Positions 1 through 5,415 of a stretch of 5,536 nucleotides of DNA are shown piece after piece. The stretch's first letter is position 1. Each line of letters begins with the position of its first letter. The DNA is from VGBK01 sp043810615 (GTDB taxonomy: Bacteria > Actinomycetota > Acidimicrobiia > Spongiisociales > UBA11373), in the NCBI GenBank assembly GCA_043810615.1, contig JBDROA010000025.1, positions 1 through 5,536 on the forward strand, read 5' to 3'. The notes beneath the pieces were generated by a model. That model was given only the letters and a program-made list of their open reading frames with translations, was not told the DNA's origin and made no database searches. Position numbers and translations under genes: made by a program.

Positions 1-188
1 CGCTCGCTCCGATCCGCCTGCTGCGCCGCTCCCCTCACATCGCCCCCACGCCCGCTCACCAGCAGCACCGCCCACCGACGACGCTCCATCTCCGACCCGA
101 AGTACTCCGCCAACACCGCCTCCAGTTCGCCGAGGAACCGAAGGGTGAACGATGTCCTGAGGTCGCCGCGCTGAACGATGTCCTGAGG
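1..188 (-). CDS. Possible partial reading frame of unknown function, running off the left edge
   Basis: The minus strand is open from a TGA at 191-189 to the window edge, about 62 codons, with strong G/C preference at third positions over its last 45 or so codons. The translation includes the stretch LGELEAVLAEYFGSEMERRR and then WAVLLVSGRGGDVRG, an acidic/basic amphipathic segment followed by a short hydrophobic one. I do not recognise the family. No convincing start codon or Shine-Dalgarno sequence is visible: the only in-frame ATG lies well inside, in GSEMERR. The upstream part overlaps the two 19-bp direct repeats, so the gene may have lost its 5' end to an insertion. It could also be a chance open frame in GC-rich DNA. 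Confidence 0.3.
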
Positions 189-190
189 TC
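146..190. repeat. Perfect 19-bp direct repeat, two copies with 26-bp period
   Basis: TGAACGATGTCCTGAGGTC occurs at 146-164 and again, without a mismatch, at 172-190, separated by 7 bp (GCCGCGC). The period is not a multiple of three, so the copies fall in different frames of any overlapping ORF. That argues for a DNA-level element rather than a protein repeat. From memory, tandem copies of sequences close to this one occur at the ends of IS481-family elements in actinobacterial genomes. That assignment is inference, and no transposase is visible in the window. Confidence 0.7.
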
Positions 191-192
191 AA

Positions 193-220
193 CCCCCTAC
201 GCTCGCCGGCCGGCTGGGGG
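193..220 (-). terminator. Possible GC-rich hairpin after the dehalogenase gene
   Basis: A run of five C (193-197) can pair with five of the G residues at 216-221, enclosing the perfect palindrome GCCGGCCGGC at 205-214. It lies just past the stop codon of the minus-strand dehalogenase gene, where a terminator would be expected. There is no T-tract on the minus-strand side, so a classical intrinsic terminator is not supported. In DNA this rich in G and C such a hairpin can also arise by chance. Confidence 0.22.
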
Positions 221-228
221 GTGAGGGG

Positions 229-1113
229 TCAGTCGGTGCGCCGTAGGAAGGCGGTGAGGCGCGTTCCCACCTCGTCGCCCCGGTCCTCTTGCAGGAAGTG
301 GCCCGCACCGTCGATGGTCTCCAGCGGCCCGGCCCCCGGGATGGCGGCGGCGAAGCGGCGGCCCATCTCGACTGAGAAGATGGGGTCGGAGGTGGAGAAG
401 AGCACCAGGGCGGGGTGTTCCCAGGCGGCCAGGGCCGTCTCGACGCGGCGCATCTCCCCGGCCCCCGGGTCGCCGGCGGAGGTGGGCACGATCTGGGGGA
501 ACCGGAGCACTCCGGCCTGGAGGGAGGCGTCGGGGAAAGGAGCCTCGTAGCCGGCGATCACCTCGTCGCTCCACGGGGCCACCATGGAACGGCGCATCAC
601 CAGGCCCACCGGGAGGTCGTCCCGGCGGGCGGCGAAGGCCCGCCACCGCAGGAACCCCTCCGACGGCGGCCCGGTGAAGAGCGACGTGTTGAGCACGGCG
701 AGGCGGGTGAAGCGGCCGGTCGGGCCCACCGCCAGGCGGAGGCCGATGGGCCCGCCCCAGTCCTGAACCACGGCAGTGGCGCCTTCGAGGCCGAGGTGCT
801 CCACCACGGCGCCCATGGCTGCGGTGTGGTGGTCGTAGGTGTAAAAGGCCGGGTCCACCGGCTTGTCGGAGCGCCCGAAGCCGGGGTAGTCGGGGGCGAT
901 CACCCGGTAGCCGGAGGCGACCAGCACCGCGGCCACTTTGCGGTACAGGAAGCACCACGTGGGCTCGCCGTGGAACAGCACGACGGGTGGCCCGCCGCCC
1001 TCGTCGAGGTAGTGGACGCGCAGGCCTTCCCACTCCAGGTAATGAGGAGAGAACGGGAACCCGGGGAGGCCGGCGAAGCGCTCTTCCGGGGTGCGCCGAG
1101 CCTCCCCGGTCAC
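229..1113 (-). CDS. dhmA: Haloalkane dehalogenase, subfamily I (DhmA/DhlA-like)
   Basis: A 294-residue cytosolic alpha/beta-hydrolase, close to the usual length of about 300 for this subfamily. These enzymes hydrolyse carbon-halogen bonds of haloalkanes to an alcohol, halide and a proton. Visible are the oxyanion and halide motif HGEPTW (48-53), the nucleophile elbow VVQDWGG with Asp118 followed by halide-binding Trp119, a cap-domain Trp157 in FLRWRAF at the place of the second halide-binding Trp, the acid Asp243 in STSDPIF, and His272 in GAGHFLQED. The cap segments GYEAPFPD and FPQIVPTS are typical of DhmA-like members. The GTG start at 1113 is chosen because the N-terminus RRTPEERFAGLPGFPF matches family starts. 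That GTG overlaps the TGA of the upstream stress-protein gene (GTGA), which implies translational coupling. Family assignment is strong; the substrate is unknown, and related hydrolases without dehalogenase activity exist. Confidence 0.9.
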   Translation of the reverse strand: MTGEARRTPEERFAGLPGFPFSPHYLEWEGLRVHYLDEGGGPPVVLFHGEPTWCFLYRKVAAVLVASGYRVIAPDYPGFGRSDKPVDPAFYTYDHHTAAMGAVVEHLGLEGATAVVQDWGGPIGLRLAVGPTGRFTRLAVLNTSLFTGPPSEGFLRWRAFAARRDDLPVGLVMRRSMVAPWSDEVIAGYEAPFPDASLQAGVLRFPQIVPTSAGDPGAGEMRRVETALAAWEHPALVLFSTSDPIFSVEMGRRFAAAIPGAGPLETIDGAGHFLQEDRGDEVGTRLTAFLRRTD

Positions 1114-1601
1114 TCGGTCATCTCGTCGATGGGGCGAGGAGAAGCGGGGACCACCAGCACCGGCCGCCGGGTGTCGCGCAGCACCCGGGCGGACACACTC
1201 TCCCATTCGGCGAAGAGGTGCTTCGTGGCGCCGAGCACCACGACGTCGGCTCGCATGTCCTCCGCGGCGGCCAGGATCGTGTCGGCCGGGTCCTCGCCCT
1301 CTAGGTGAGTGACTGTGGCCTCGATGCCCCGGGCCCGCAGGGCGGCGAGCAGGGGGTCGGTGAGGCGATGGCCGCGCTCCTCCACGTAGCGGGCGATGAG
1401 GGCATCCTCCTCGCTGCTCCACGGAGGGTTGTGATCGCTGAGGGGGTGCCACACCTCGCCTCGGATCTGGTCCAGGAAGGAGCGGGGCACCTCGATGACG
1501 GTGATCACCCGCACCGTCCCCTCGCTGCCCGCCAGGCGCTCGGCGAAGTAGGCGACCGGGTCGGGGCTGAGCACCCCGGCGGTGGCAATGAGCATGCGCA
1601 T
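1110..1601 (-). CDS. Universal stress protein (UspA) family, degenerate ATP site
   Basis: A 163-residue single-domain Usp protein with the expected alpha/beta order. It has a first strand MLIATAG, a second strand VRVITVIEVP (30-39), the family-typical EDPADTILAAAEDMRADVVVLG (103-124), and a C-terminal SVSARVLRDTRRPVLVVP (136-152) matching the usual SVS..VL....PVLVV ending. Many family members bind ATP through an Asp at the end of strand 1 and a G-x-x-G-x9-G-S/T loop. Here strand 1 ends in ATAG without Asp, the loop begins GATKH, and the usual Gly before SVS is Glu135, so ATP binding looks lost or altered. The insert around 50-65, containing WHPLSDHNPPW, is unusual and may form a lid. The gene is first in an operon with the dehalogenase, overlapping it by 4 bp. 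ATG at 1601 is the first start and has no good Shine-Dalgarno sequence. The role is inferred to be stress-related; the ligand is unknown. Confidence 0.85.
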   Translation of the reverse strand: MRMLIATAGVLSPDPVAYFAERLAGSEGTVRVITVIEVPRSFLDQIRGEVWHPLSDHNPPWSSEEDALIARYVEERGHRLTDPLLAALRARGIEATVTHLEGEDPADTILAAAEDMRADVVVLGATKHLFAEWESVSARVLRDTRRPVLVVPASPRPIDEMTE

Positions 1602-1609
1602 CGGGGCAG

Positions 1610-1615
1610 AGCCTA
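1610..1615 (-). promoter_or_regulatory. Candidate -10 box for leaderless stress-protein/dehalogenase transcript
   Basis: On the minus strand TAGGCT fits the actinobacterial -10 pattern TANNNT and ends 8 bases before the ATG at 1601. No Shine-Dalgarno sequence lies in the intervening CTGCCCCG. This geometry puts transcription start at or next to the start codon, as in leaderless mRNAs. The call is pattern-based and the box is short. Confidence 0.35.
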
Positions 1616-1631
1616 TCGGGCGGAGGCCGGG

Positions 1632-1653
1632 TACGCTCGGCGGGAGAAGGGAG
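1632..1653 (+). promoter_or_regulatory. Candidate -10 box and ribosome binding site of the flavin reductase gene
   Basis: TACGCT at 1632-1637 fits TANNNT, and GGGAG at 1649-1653 lies 4 bases before the ATG at 1658, within a purine-rich stretch (GGGAGAAGGGAG). This gene therefore looks conventionally leadered, unlike its divergent neighbour. No clear -35 hexamer is visible. The whole divergent intergenic region is only 56 bp, so promoters on the two strands must overlap or abut and could be co-regulated. Confidence 0.4.
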
Positions 1654-1657
1654 CAGC

Positions 1658-2179
1658 ATGCCGGCCGGCGTACCCGTCGAGATCGTGAACAAGGTCCTGT
1701 GGAAGATTCCCAACGTGCTGTGTCTCATCGGCGCCGCCTCCGGGGAGGAGTGGAACGGGATGACCGCCAGCTGGGTCACCCAGGTGGCCATGGAGCCGGT
1801 GCTGGTGGCGGTGGCGGTGGACCGCTCCTCGCTGACCCACCGGCTCATCGAGGGGGGGCGGTGCTTCAGCGTGAACCTGTGGTCCCGCGACGACACCCGT
1901 CCCTTCGTAGGCTTCTCCAAGCCGGCCCGGCGCGAGGGCGACACCCTGAACGGGTGGCGGGTACGCCTCGGCGTGACGGGGGCTCCGATCTTCGCCGAGG
2001 CCGTTGCCTTCCTCGACTGCCTCCTGTGGCAGGCCGTGGACTGCGGCACCCACACCATGTTCCTGGGCGAAGTGGCCGACTGTGGGTTCCACGACGGGAG
2101 GGAGGACGAGGCGGTGGCCCGCGTCGAGGACACCCGCATGAAGTACGGCGGGGTGAAGCGGCGGGGTGCGGGGGGCTAG
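1658..2179 (+). CDS. Flavin reductase-like FMN-binding split-barrel protein
   Basis: A 173-residue protein of the flavin reductase-like family (DIM6/NTAB, RutF-like, flavoredoxin-like), at the usual length for a stand-alone reductase component. Such proteins bind FMN or FAD in a split beta-barrel and reduce it with NAD(P)H, often for a separate two-component monooxygenase. Supporting signatures are NGMTASWVTQVAMEPVLVAV (33-52), the family's flavin-contacting segment; SLTHRLIEGGRCFSVNL (58-74); the internal GAPIFAEAVAFLDCLLWQ (108-125); and the GTHTMFLGEVAD motif (130-141), typical of the barrel's late strands, with a short MKYGG tail element near 161-165. A good ribosome binding site fixes the ATG. 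No partner monooxygenase is visible within the window, and the gene is transcribed away from the stress-protein/dehalogenase operon. It could instead be a flavoredoxin-type electron carrier. Confidence 0.82.
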   Translation: MPAGVPVEIVNKVLWKIPNVLCLIGAASGEEWNGMTASWVTQVAMEPVLVAVAVDRSSLTHRLIEGGRCFSVNLWSRDDTRPFVGFSKPARREGDTLNGWRVRLGVTGAPIFAEAVAFLDCLLWQAVDCGTHTMFLGEVADCGFHDGREDEAVARVEDTRMKYGGVKRRGAGG

Positions 2180-2226
2180 GTGCGGGATTTCCAGGGTGCG
2201 GCCGAAGGCATGGCCCGCCGTGCGGC

Positions 2227-2684
2227 TTAGCGGTCGAGCCAGGGCAGCAGCCGCGGCAAGGGCGGCCGCCAGTGCACCCCGGTCGTCAGGTCGAGAGGGC
2301 TGATCCCCACCCCGGTCTCGGCGAGGTGCCGAACGGCGGCGAATGGCCGGAGAAGCCGTCCACGGAAGCCGGTTTCACCTGGGGCAAGTCGAAGCCGAAG
2401 AGGCCGGGGCCGAAGTGCACCTCGTCCAGGAAGCCGAGTAGAGCGGCCAGGGTCGGTGGCCGGCACCGGAGGACGGCCCTCGGGGTGCACCGGTTGGCTC
2501 ACCAGGCGGCGACCACGGTGGCGGCGAGGGCGGCGCGATCCGGGAGGGGCCGCAGGCGGGCGAGCCTGTGTGACCTGGGCTCGAATTCGGGCAGGTCGAG
2601 GCGGCGCCGGTGGCCCCAGTCGGCCCGGGGCCGTTCCCACGGGAGGTCGAGGAGATCGGGATGGCCGCTGCGGACCAGGATCCG
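2227..2684 (-). pseudogene. Decayed minus-strand coding remnants; N-terminal part resembles DUF4032 proteins
   Basis: Positions 2180-2795 hold no intact gene. On the minus strand three adjoining blocks keep the G/C-rich third positions of real genes. The first (2684-2499, 61 residues) reads VRSGHPDLLDLPWERPRADW and then RRRLDLPE; this resembles, from memory, the conserved N-terminus of actinobacterial DUF4032 (kinase-like) proteins. It ends in TGA at 2501-2499. The same frame continues past that stop with LLGFLDEVHFGPGLFGFDLP near 2440-2385. Coding character then moves to another frame, giving RHLAETGVGISPLDLTTG and ending PWLDR at a TAA (2229-2227). No start codon precedes the first block in its frame. 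An in-frame stop, a frame change and a missing start indicate a pseudogene, or pieces of two genes. The second and third blocks are not recognised. Confidence 0.45.
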
Positions 2685-2782
2685 AGGAGGGCCCCGGGGG
2701 CATTGTGCCGTAGCGAACTGGCCGGCGCCGCTGGGAGCGCGCCGGCCCGCCAGAACGGCGCGCCGTGCCGGGCCCGGAGGCG

Positions 2783-2788
2783 TAGCAT
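2783..2788 (+). promoter_or_regulatory. Candidate -10 box for leaderless aldehyde dehydrogenase transcript
   Basis: TAGCAT fits TANNNT and ends 7 bases before the ATG at 2796, a spacing typical of leaderless actinobacterial genes. The only Shine-Dalgarno-like sequence (GGAGG, 2776-2780) is 15 bases from the ATG, too far for normal use. The pattern also supports choosing ATG 2796 over the in-frame upstream ATG at 2610. Confidence 0.45.
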
Positions 2789-2795
2789 CGCCGCC

Positions 2796-4511
2796 ATGTC
2801 TGCCCCAGTTCCCGCGCCGCCTCCTCCTCGCCCGTCCACGTCTCCCGCCGACATCGACCGGGCCCTGGCAACCCTCACCGAGCGAAGCCCGGCCTGGGCC
2901 GCCCTGCCGCTCGACGATCGGATCGCCTACCTGCGCGCGCTCCTCGCCGCCAGTTTCGCCGTCGCGTCGGGCCTGGTGGCCGACGCGTGCGCCGCCAAGG
3001 GATTCGTCGGCCCGCAGGCCGGGGAGGAGTGGATGGGTACGGTCGTGTCCATGATGCGCACCATGCGGATCCTGCTCGACACGCTCGGAGGCATCCGGCG
3101 CCACGGGCGCGTTCCGCTGCCGAAATCGGCCGTAAGGGTGCGGCTCGATGGGCAGGTGACAGTGCGGGTGGTTCCCGAGAGCGTCTACGACCGGCTGATC
3201 TTCGCCGGGATGACGGCCGATCTGTGGGTGGACCCCCGGGTGACCCGACCGGAGCTCGAAGCCAACCTGGGCGGTTTCTACACGAAGGGGGAGCCGCCCC
3301 CCGCCGGGGTATCCCTGGTGCTCGGGGCGGGGAACGTGGCCGGGATCGGCTGGCTCGACGTGGTCCACAAGTTGTTCGTGGAGGGCACGACGGTCCTCAT
3401 CAAGTTCAGCCGGGTCGCCGAGTACATGGGCCCGCACTTCGAGCGAGCCTTCGCCGGCCTCATAGCCGCGGGGTTCGTGCGGACTGTGTATGGCGGGCGC
3501 GCCGAGAACGGCGAGTACCTGACGCATCACCCGGCGGTAGGCCGAGTTCACCTCACCGGGTCGCAGGCCAGCTACGACGCCTTGGTGTGGGGGCCCGAAG
3601 CGGTTTCGCGCAAGGCGGCCGGCGCCCCGATACTCGACAAGCCTCTCACTTGCGAATTGGGCAACGTGAGTCCCGTCATCGTGGTCCCCGGTCGCTGGTC
3701 GGAGCGGGCGCTGCGCCTGCGCGCCGAGGACGTTGCCACCCAGATGACGCACAACTCCGGGTTCAACTGCAACGCCGCCCGGGTGGTGGTGCTGCCCGAG
3801 CGCTGGCCGCAGCGGGAGGCCTTCCTCGACCACCTGCGGGTGGTGCTGGGCTCGCTTCTGCCGCGCCCGGCCTACTACCCGGGGGCCGAGGCGACCTACG
3901 ACCGGTACCTGGCGTCGCACGATCGCGTCGAGACCTTCGGACGGCGAGAGCCCGGAGTGCTGCCTCCTGCCCTGCTCGTGGATCTCGATCCACAAGGCGA
4001 CCACCTCATCTTCCGGGAAGAGCCCTGGTGCCTATTGGCGGGCATCACTTCGCTCCCCGGCGACACGGCGGCGGAGTTCCTGGAGCGGGCCGTGGCCTTC
4101 TGCAATGAGCGGCTCTATGGGACCCTCGATGCCACCGTCATCGTGGACGCCCCGACGGTGCGCGACCTGGGCCTTGCCTACGATGCCGCCCTGGCCGGAC
4201 TGCGCTACGGCACGGTGGCGGTGAACGTCTGGTCGGGTAGCGGGTTCGTCTTCGGGTCGACGCCCTGGGGGGGGTTCCCGGGGCACACCCCGGCCAGCAT
4301 CGGCAGCGGCCTGGGCTACGTGCACAACGCCCGCCTGGTGGACCGGGTCCAGAAGGGGGTCGTAATCGCCCCCTTCACCGTGTTCCCCAAGCCGCCCTGG
4401 TTCGTCACCCACCGCAACGGCCACCGGGCCCTGTCACGGGTGGCGGCGCTCGAGGCCGACCCGCACTGGTGGCGGGTGCCCGGCATCGGACTGTGGGCGG
4501 CGCTGGGGTGA
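2796..4511 (+). CDS. Atypical NAD(P)-dependent aldehyde dehydrogenase superfamily protein
   Basis: A 571-residue soluble protein, longer than the roughly 480-500 of classical aldehyde dehydrogenases. It would oxidise an aldehyde with NAD(P), or reduce an acyl thioester in the reverse sense. The fold is visible in order: a helical N-terminal extension (1-125); a Rossmann segment VLGAGNVAGIGWLDVVHKLF (175-194) with Asn180 at the usual oxyanion Asn; LIKFS with Lys203 for the cofactor; HLTGS (252-256); the general-base motif CELGNVSP with Glu287; catalytic Cys325 in NSGFNCNA; and FREEPW (406-411) at the conserved EE-F region. The SGFNCNA loop, in place of the classical GQxC, and the elongated C-terminus (WSGSGFVFGSTPWGG, 479-493) mark a divergent, mainly actinobacterial subfamily. 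LuxC-like acyl reductases are an alternative. An in-frame ATG at 2610 would add 62 low-complexity residues and is rejected. The glycosylase gene follows 40 bp downstream. Confidence 0.85.
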   Translation: MSAPVPAPPPPRPSTSPADIDRALATLTERSPAWAALPLDDRIAYLRALLAASFAVASGLVADACAAKGFVGPQAGEEWMGTVVSMMRTMRILLDTLGGIRRHGRVPLPKSAVRVRLDGQVTVRVVPESVYDRLIFAGMTADLWVDPRVTRPELEANLGGFYTKGEPPPAGVSLVLGAGNVAGIGWLDVVHKLFVEGTTVLIKFSRVAEYMGPHFERAFAGLIAAGFVRTVYGGRAENGEYLTHHPAVGRVHLTGSQASYDALVWGPEAVSRKAAGAPILDKPLTCELGNVSPVIVVPGRWSERALRLRAEDVATQMTHNSGFNCNAARVVVLPERWPQREAFLDHLRVVLGSLLPRPAYYPGAEATYDRYLASHDRVETFGRREPGVLPPALLVDLDPQGDHLIFREEPWCLLAGITSLPGDTAAEFLERAVAFCNERLYGTLDATVIVDAPTVRDLGLAYDAALAGLRYGTVAVNVWSGSGFVFGSTPWGGFPGHTPASIGSGLGYVHNARLVDRVQKGVVIAPFTVFPKPPWFVTHRNGHRALSRVAALEADPHWWRVPGIGLWAALG

Positions 4512-4551
4512 CCCGGATCGGCAGCGAGGCGGGCGACGGGGCTCTCCGACT

Positions 4552-5181
4552 ATGACGACGGACCGCCGGGACTTCGCCATCAGGAGCGACGCGGCCGTGC
4601 TGGCGGCGTCGGACCCGGCCCTGGCTCGCGCCGCCTCGGTGGCCGGGGACTTCGCGGTGCGGCTGCGCTCCCCGGGGTTTGCCACGCTGATCTGGCTGAT
4701 CCTGTGCCAGCAGGTGTCGATCGAGGCGGCCGAAGCCATGTTCCGTCGCCTCGAGGGGATCCTGGGGCCGGTCACACCGGAGGGACTGCTCGACCTCGAC
4801 GACGCCACGATGCGCCGCTGCGGTTTCACGAGGCAGAAGGGCGGGTACGCCCGGGGCCTGGCCACCGCGGCCGCTGCCGGGTCGATGCCGCTGGACGACA
4901 TCGCCGGCCTCTCCGATCAGGACGCGGTGGCCGCTCTGACCAGCCTGCGAGGAGTGGGGGTGTGGACGGCGGAGAACTACCTCATCTGGGCCCTGGGTCG
5001 GCGGGACGTCTTCCCCGTCCACGATCTGGCCCTGCAACTCGGCTGGCAACTGCTGGAGAGGGCGGAAGCGCCGGTCAAGCCCCACGATCTAGAAGAGGTG
5101 GCGGCGAGGTGGTCTCCCCGGCGGACGGCGGCGGCGTTTCTCATCTGGCACTACTACCTGGGCAGGCGCGGGCGAGCCTGA
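4552..5181 (+). CDS. AlkA-like DNA-3-methyladenine glycosylase (HhH-GPD family)
   Basis: A 209-residue HhH-GPD base-excision repair enzyme. Members remove alkylated purines such as 3-methyladenine, leaving an abasic site. The hallmark helix-hairpin-helix is SLRGVGVWTAENYLIWALG (131-149), followed by DVFPVHDLALQLG (152-164), where Asp158 takes the catalytic aspartate position of AlkA. Upstream are the helical segment GFATLIWLILCQQVSIEAAE (42-61), with the family-typical QQ-S-A pattern, and the CGFTRQKGGYARGLA region (90-104) that precedes the hairpin in family members. It is shorter than E. coli AlkA (282 residues) and lacks AlkA's N-terminal beta domain, as do many bacterial DNA-3-methyladenine glycosylase 2 family proteins. 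There is no Cys cluster like that of EndoIII/MutY. The ATG is 40 bp after the aldehyde dehydrogenase stop with only a weak G-rich ribosome binding site, so co-transcription is likely. Confidence 0.88.
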   Translation: MTTDRRDFAIRSDAAVLAASDPALARAASVAGDFAVRLRSPGFATLIWLILCQQVSIEAAEAMFRRLEGILGPVTPEGLLDLDDATMRRCGFTRQKGGYARGLATAAAAGSMPLDDIAGLSDQDAVAALTSLRGVGVWTAENYLIWALGRRDVFPVHDLALQLGWQLLERAEAPVKPHDLEEVAARWSPRRTAAAFLIWHYYLGRRGRA

Positions 5182-5203
5182 GGCTGGAGCCGGGAGGGCC
5201 CAC

Positions 5204-5310
5204 TCAGGGGCGCGGCAGCACCGTCCCCCGATAGGAGGGGACGAAGCCGGCCCCGGCCAGGGCCTTCCCCAGGGGGGTGCCCTCGATCGGGGCCCCATTC
5301 GCCCTGGACG
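5204..5310 (-). pseudogene. Fragment resembling the C-terminal tail of an Lhr-type helicase
   Basis: The 234 bp between the glycosylase stop and the next gene hold no complete ORF. On the minus strand, ending in TGA at 5206-5204, is a stretch of about 34 residues: SRANGAPIEGTP, then LGKALAGAGFVPSYRGTVLP. The pattern 'NG.P...SPL...L..AGF....RG..L' is how many large ATP-dependent Lhr helicases end. Only the tail is present; upstream the frame turns into unrelated low-complexity sequence with no helicase motifs. A relic of a lost helicase gene is the simplest reading. The match is short and from memory, so chance similarity cannot be excluded. Confidence 0.38.
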
Positions 5311-5403
5311 GACAGAGGTGGTGCCGGCGCCGGGCCAGGCCCGCGCGCATCGGTGAGGAGGGTACCGGCACGGGGTGACCGGCCTCTGAGCCGTAGGGCG
5401 TGT

Positions 5404-5409
5404 CATCAT
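5404..5409 (+). promoter_or_regulatory. Weak candidate -10 box before the right-edge gene
   Basis: CATCAT, one mismatch from TANNNT, ends 6 bases before the GTG at 5416. Only GGGG lies between, overlapping the start, so no Shine-Dalgarno sequence is available. This is compatible with a leaderless start but weaker than the two TANNNT cases in this window. Confidence 0.25.
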
Positions 5410-5415
5410 GTCGGG

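Noticed and set aside
415..1308. A 297-residue plus-strand frame antisense to the dehalogenase
   Set aside because: It is a shadow of the dehalogenase and stress-protein genes with Gly/His/Arg-rich composition and no recognisable domain.
229..2139. A 636-residue minus-strand frame spanning the dehalogenase, the stress-protein region and the antisense of the flavin reductase
   Set aside because: Only its last 294 codons encode the recognisable dehalogenase. The upstream part is out of frame with the well-supported stress protein and antisense to the flavin reductase, and is simply stop-free GC-rich sequence.
2610..2795. Upstream in-frame ATG giving a 62-residue extension of the aldehyde dehydrogenase
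   Set aside because: The extension is Pro/Ala/Arg-rich and overlaps the minus-strand remnant, and ATG 2796 has a TANNNT box at leaderless spacing.
1582..3054. A 490-residue plus-strand frame across the flavin reductase and the intergenic region
   Set aside because: It overlaps the true flavin reductase and aldehyde dehydrogenase in another frame, is dominated by Arg, Gly and Pro, and has no family motif.
2499..4004. A 501-residue minus-strand frame antisense to the aldehyde dehydrogenase
   Set aside because: Most of it mirrors a gene with clear family motifs on the other strand and is rich in Arg, Gly, Pro and His. Only its last 61 codons, outside the aldehyde dehydrogenase gene, look like coding remnant and are reported separately.
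4405..5085. Minus-strand frame antisense to the DNA glycosylase
   Set aside because: The plus strand carries an unambiguous HhH-GPD protein here; the antisense frame has no motif.
5175..5185. AGCC-TGA-GGCT inverted repeat around the glycosylase stop codon
   Set aside because: A 4-bp stem with a 3-base loop and no T-tract is too weak to call a terminator.
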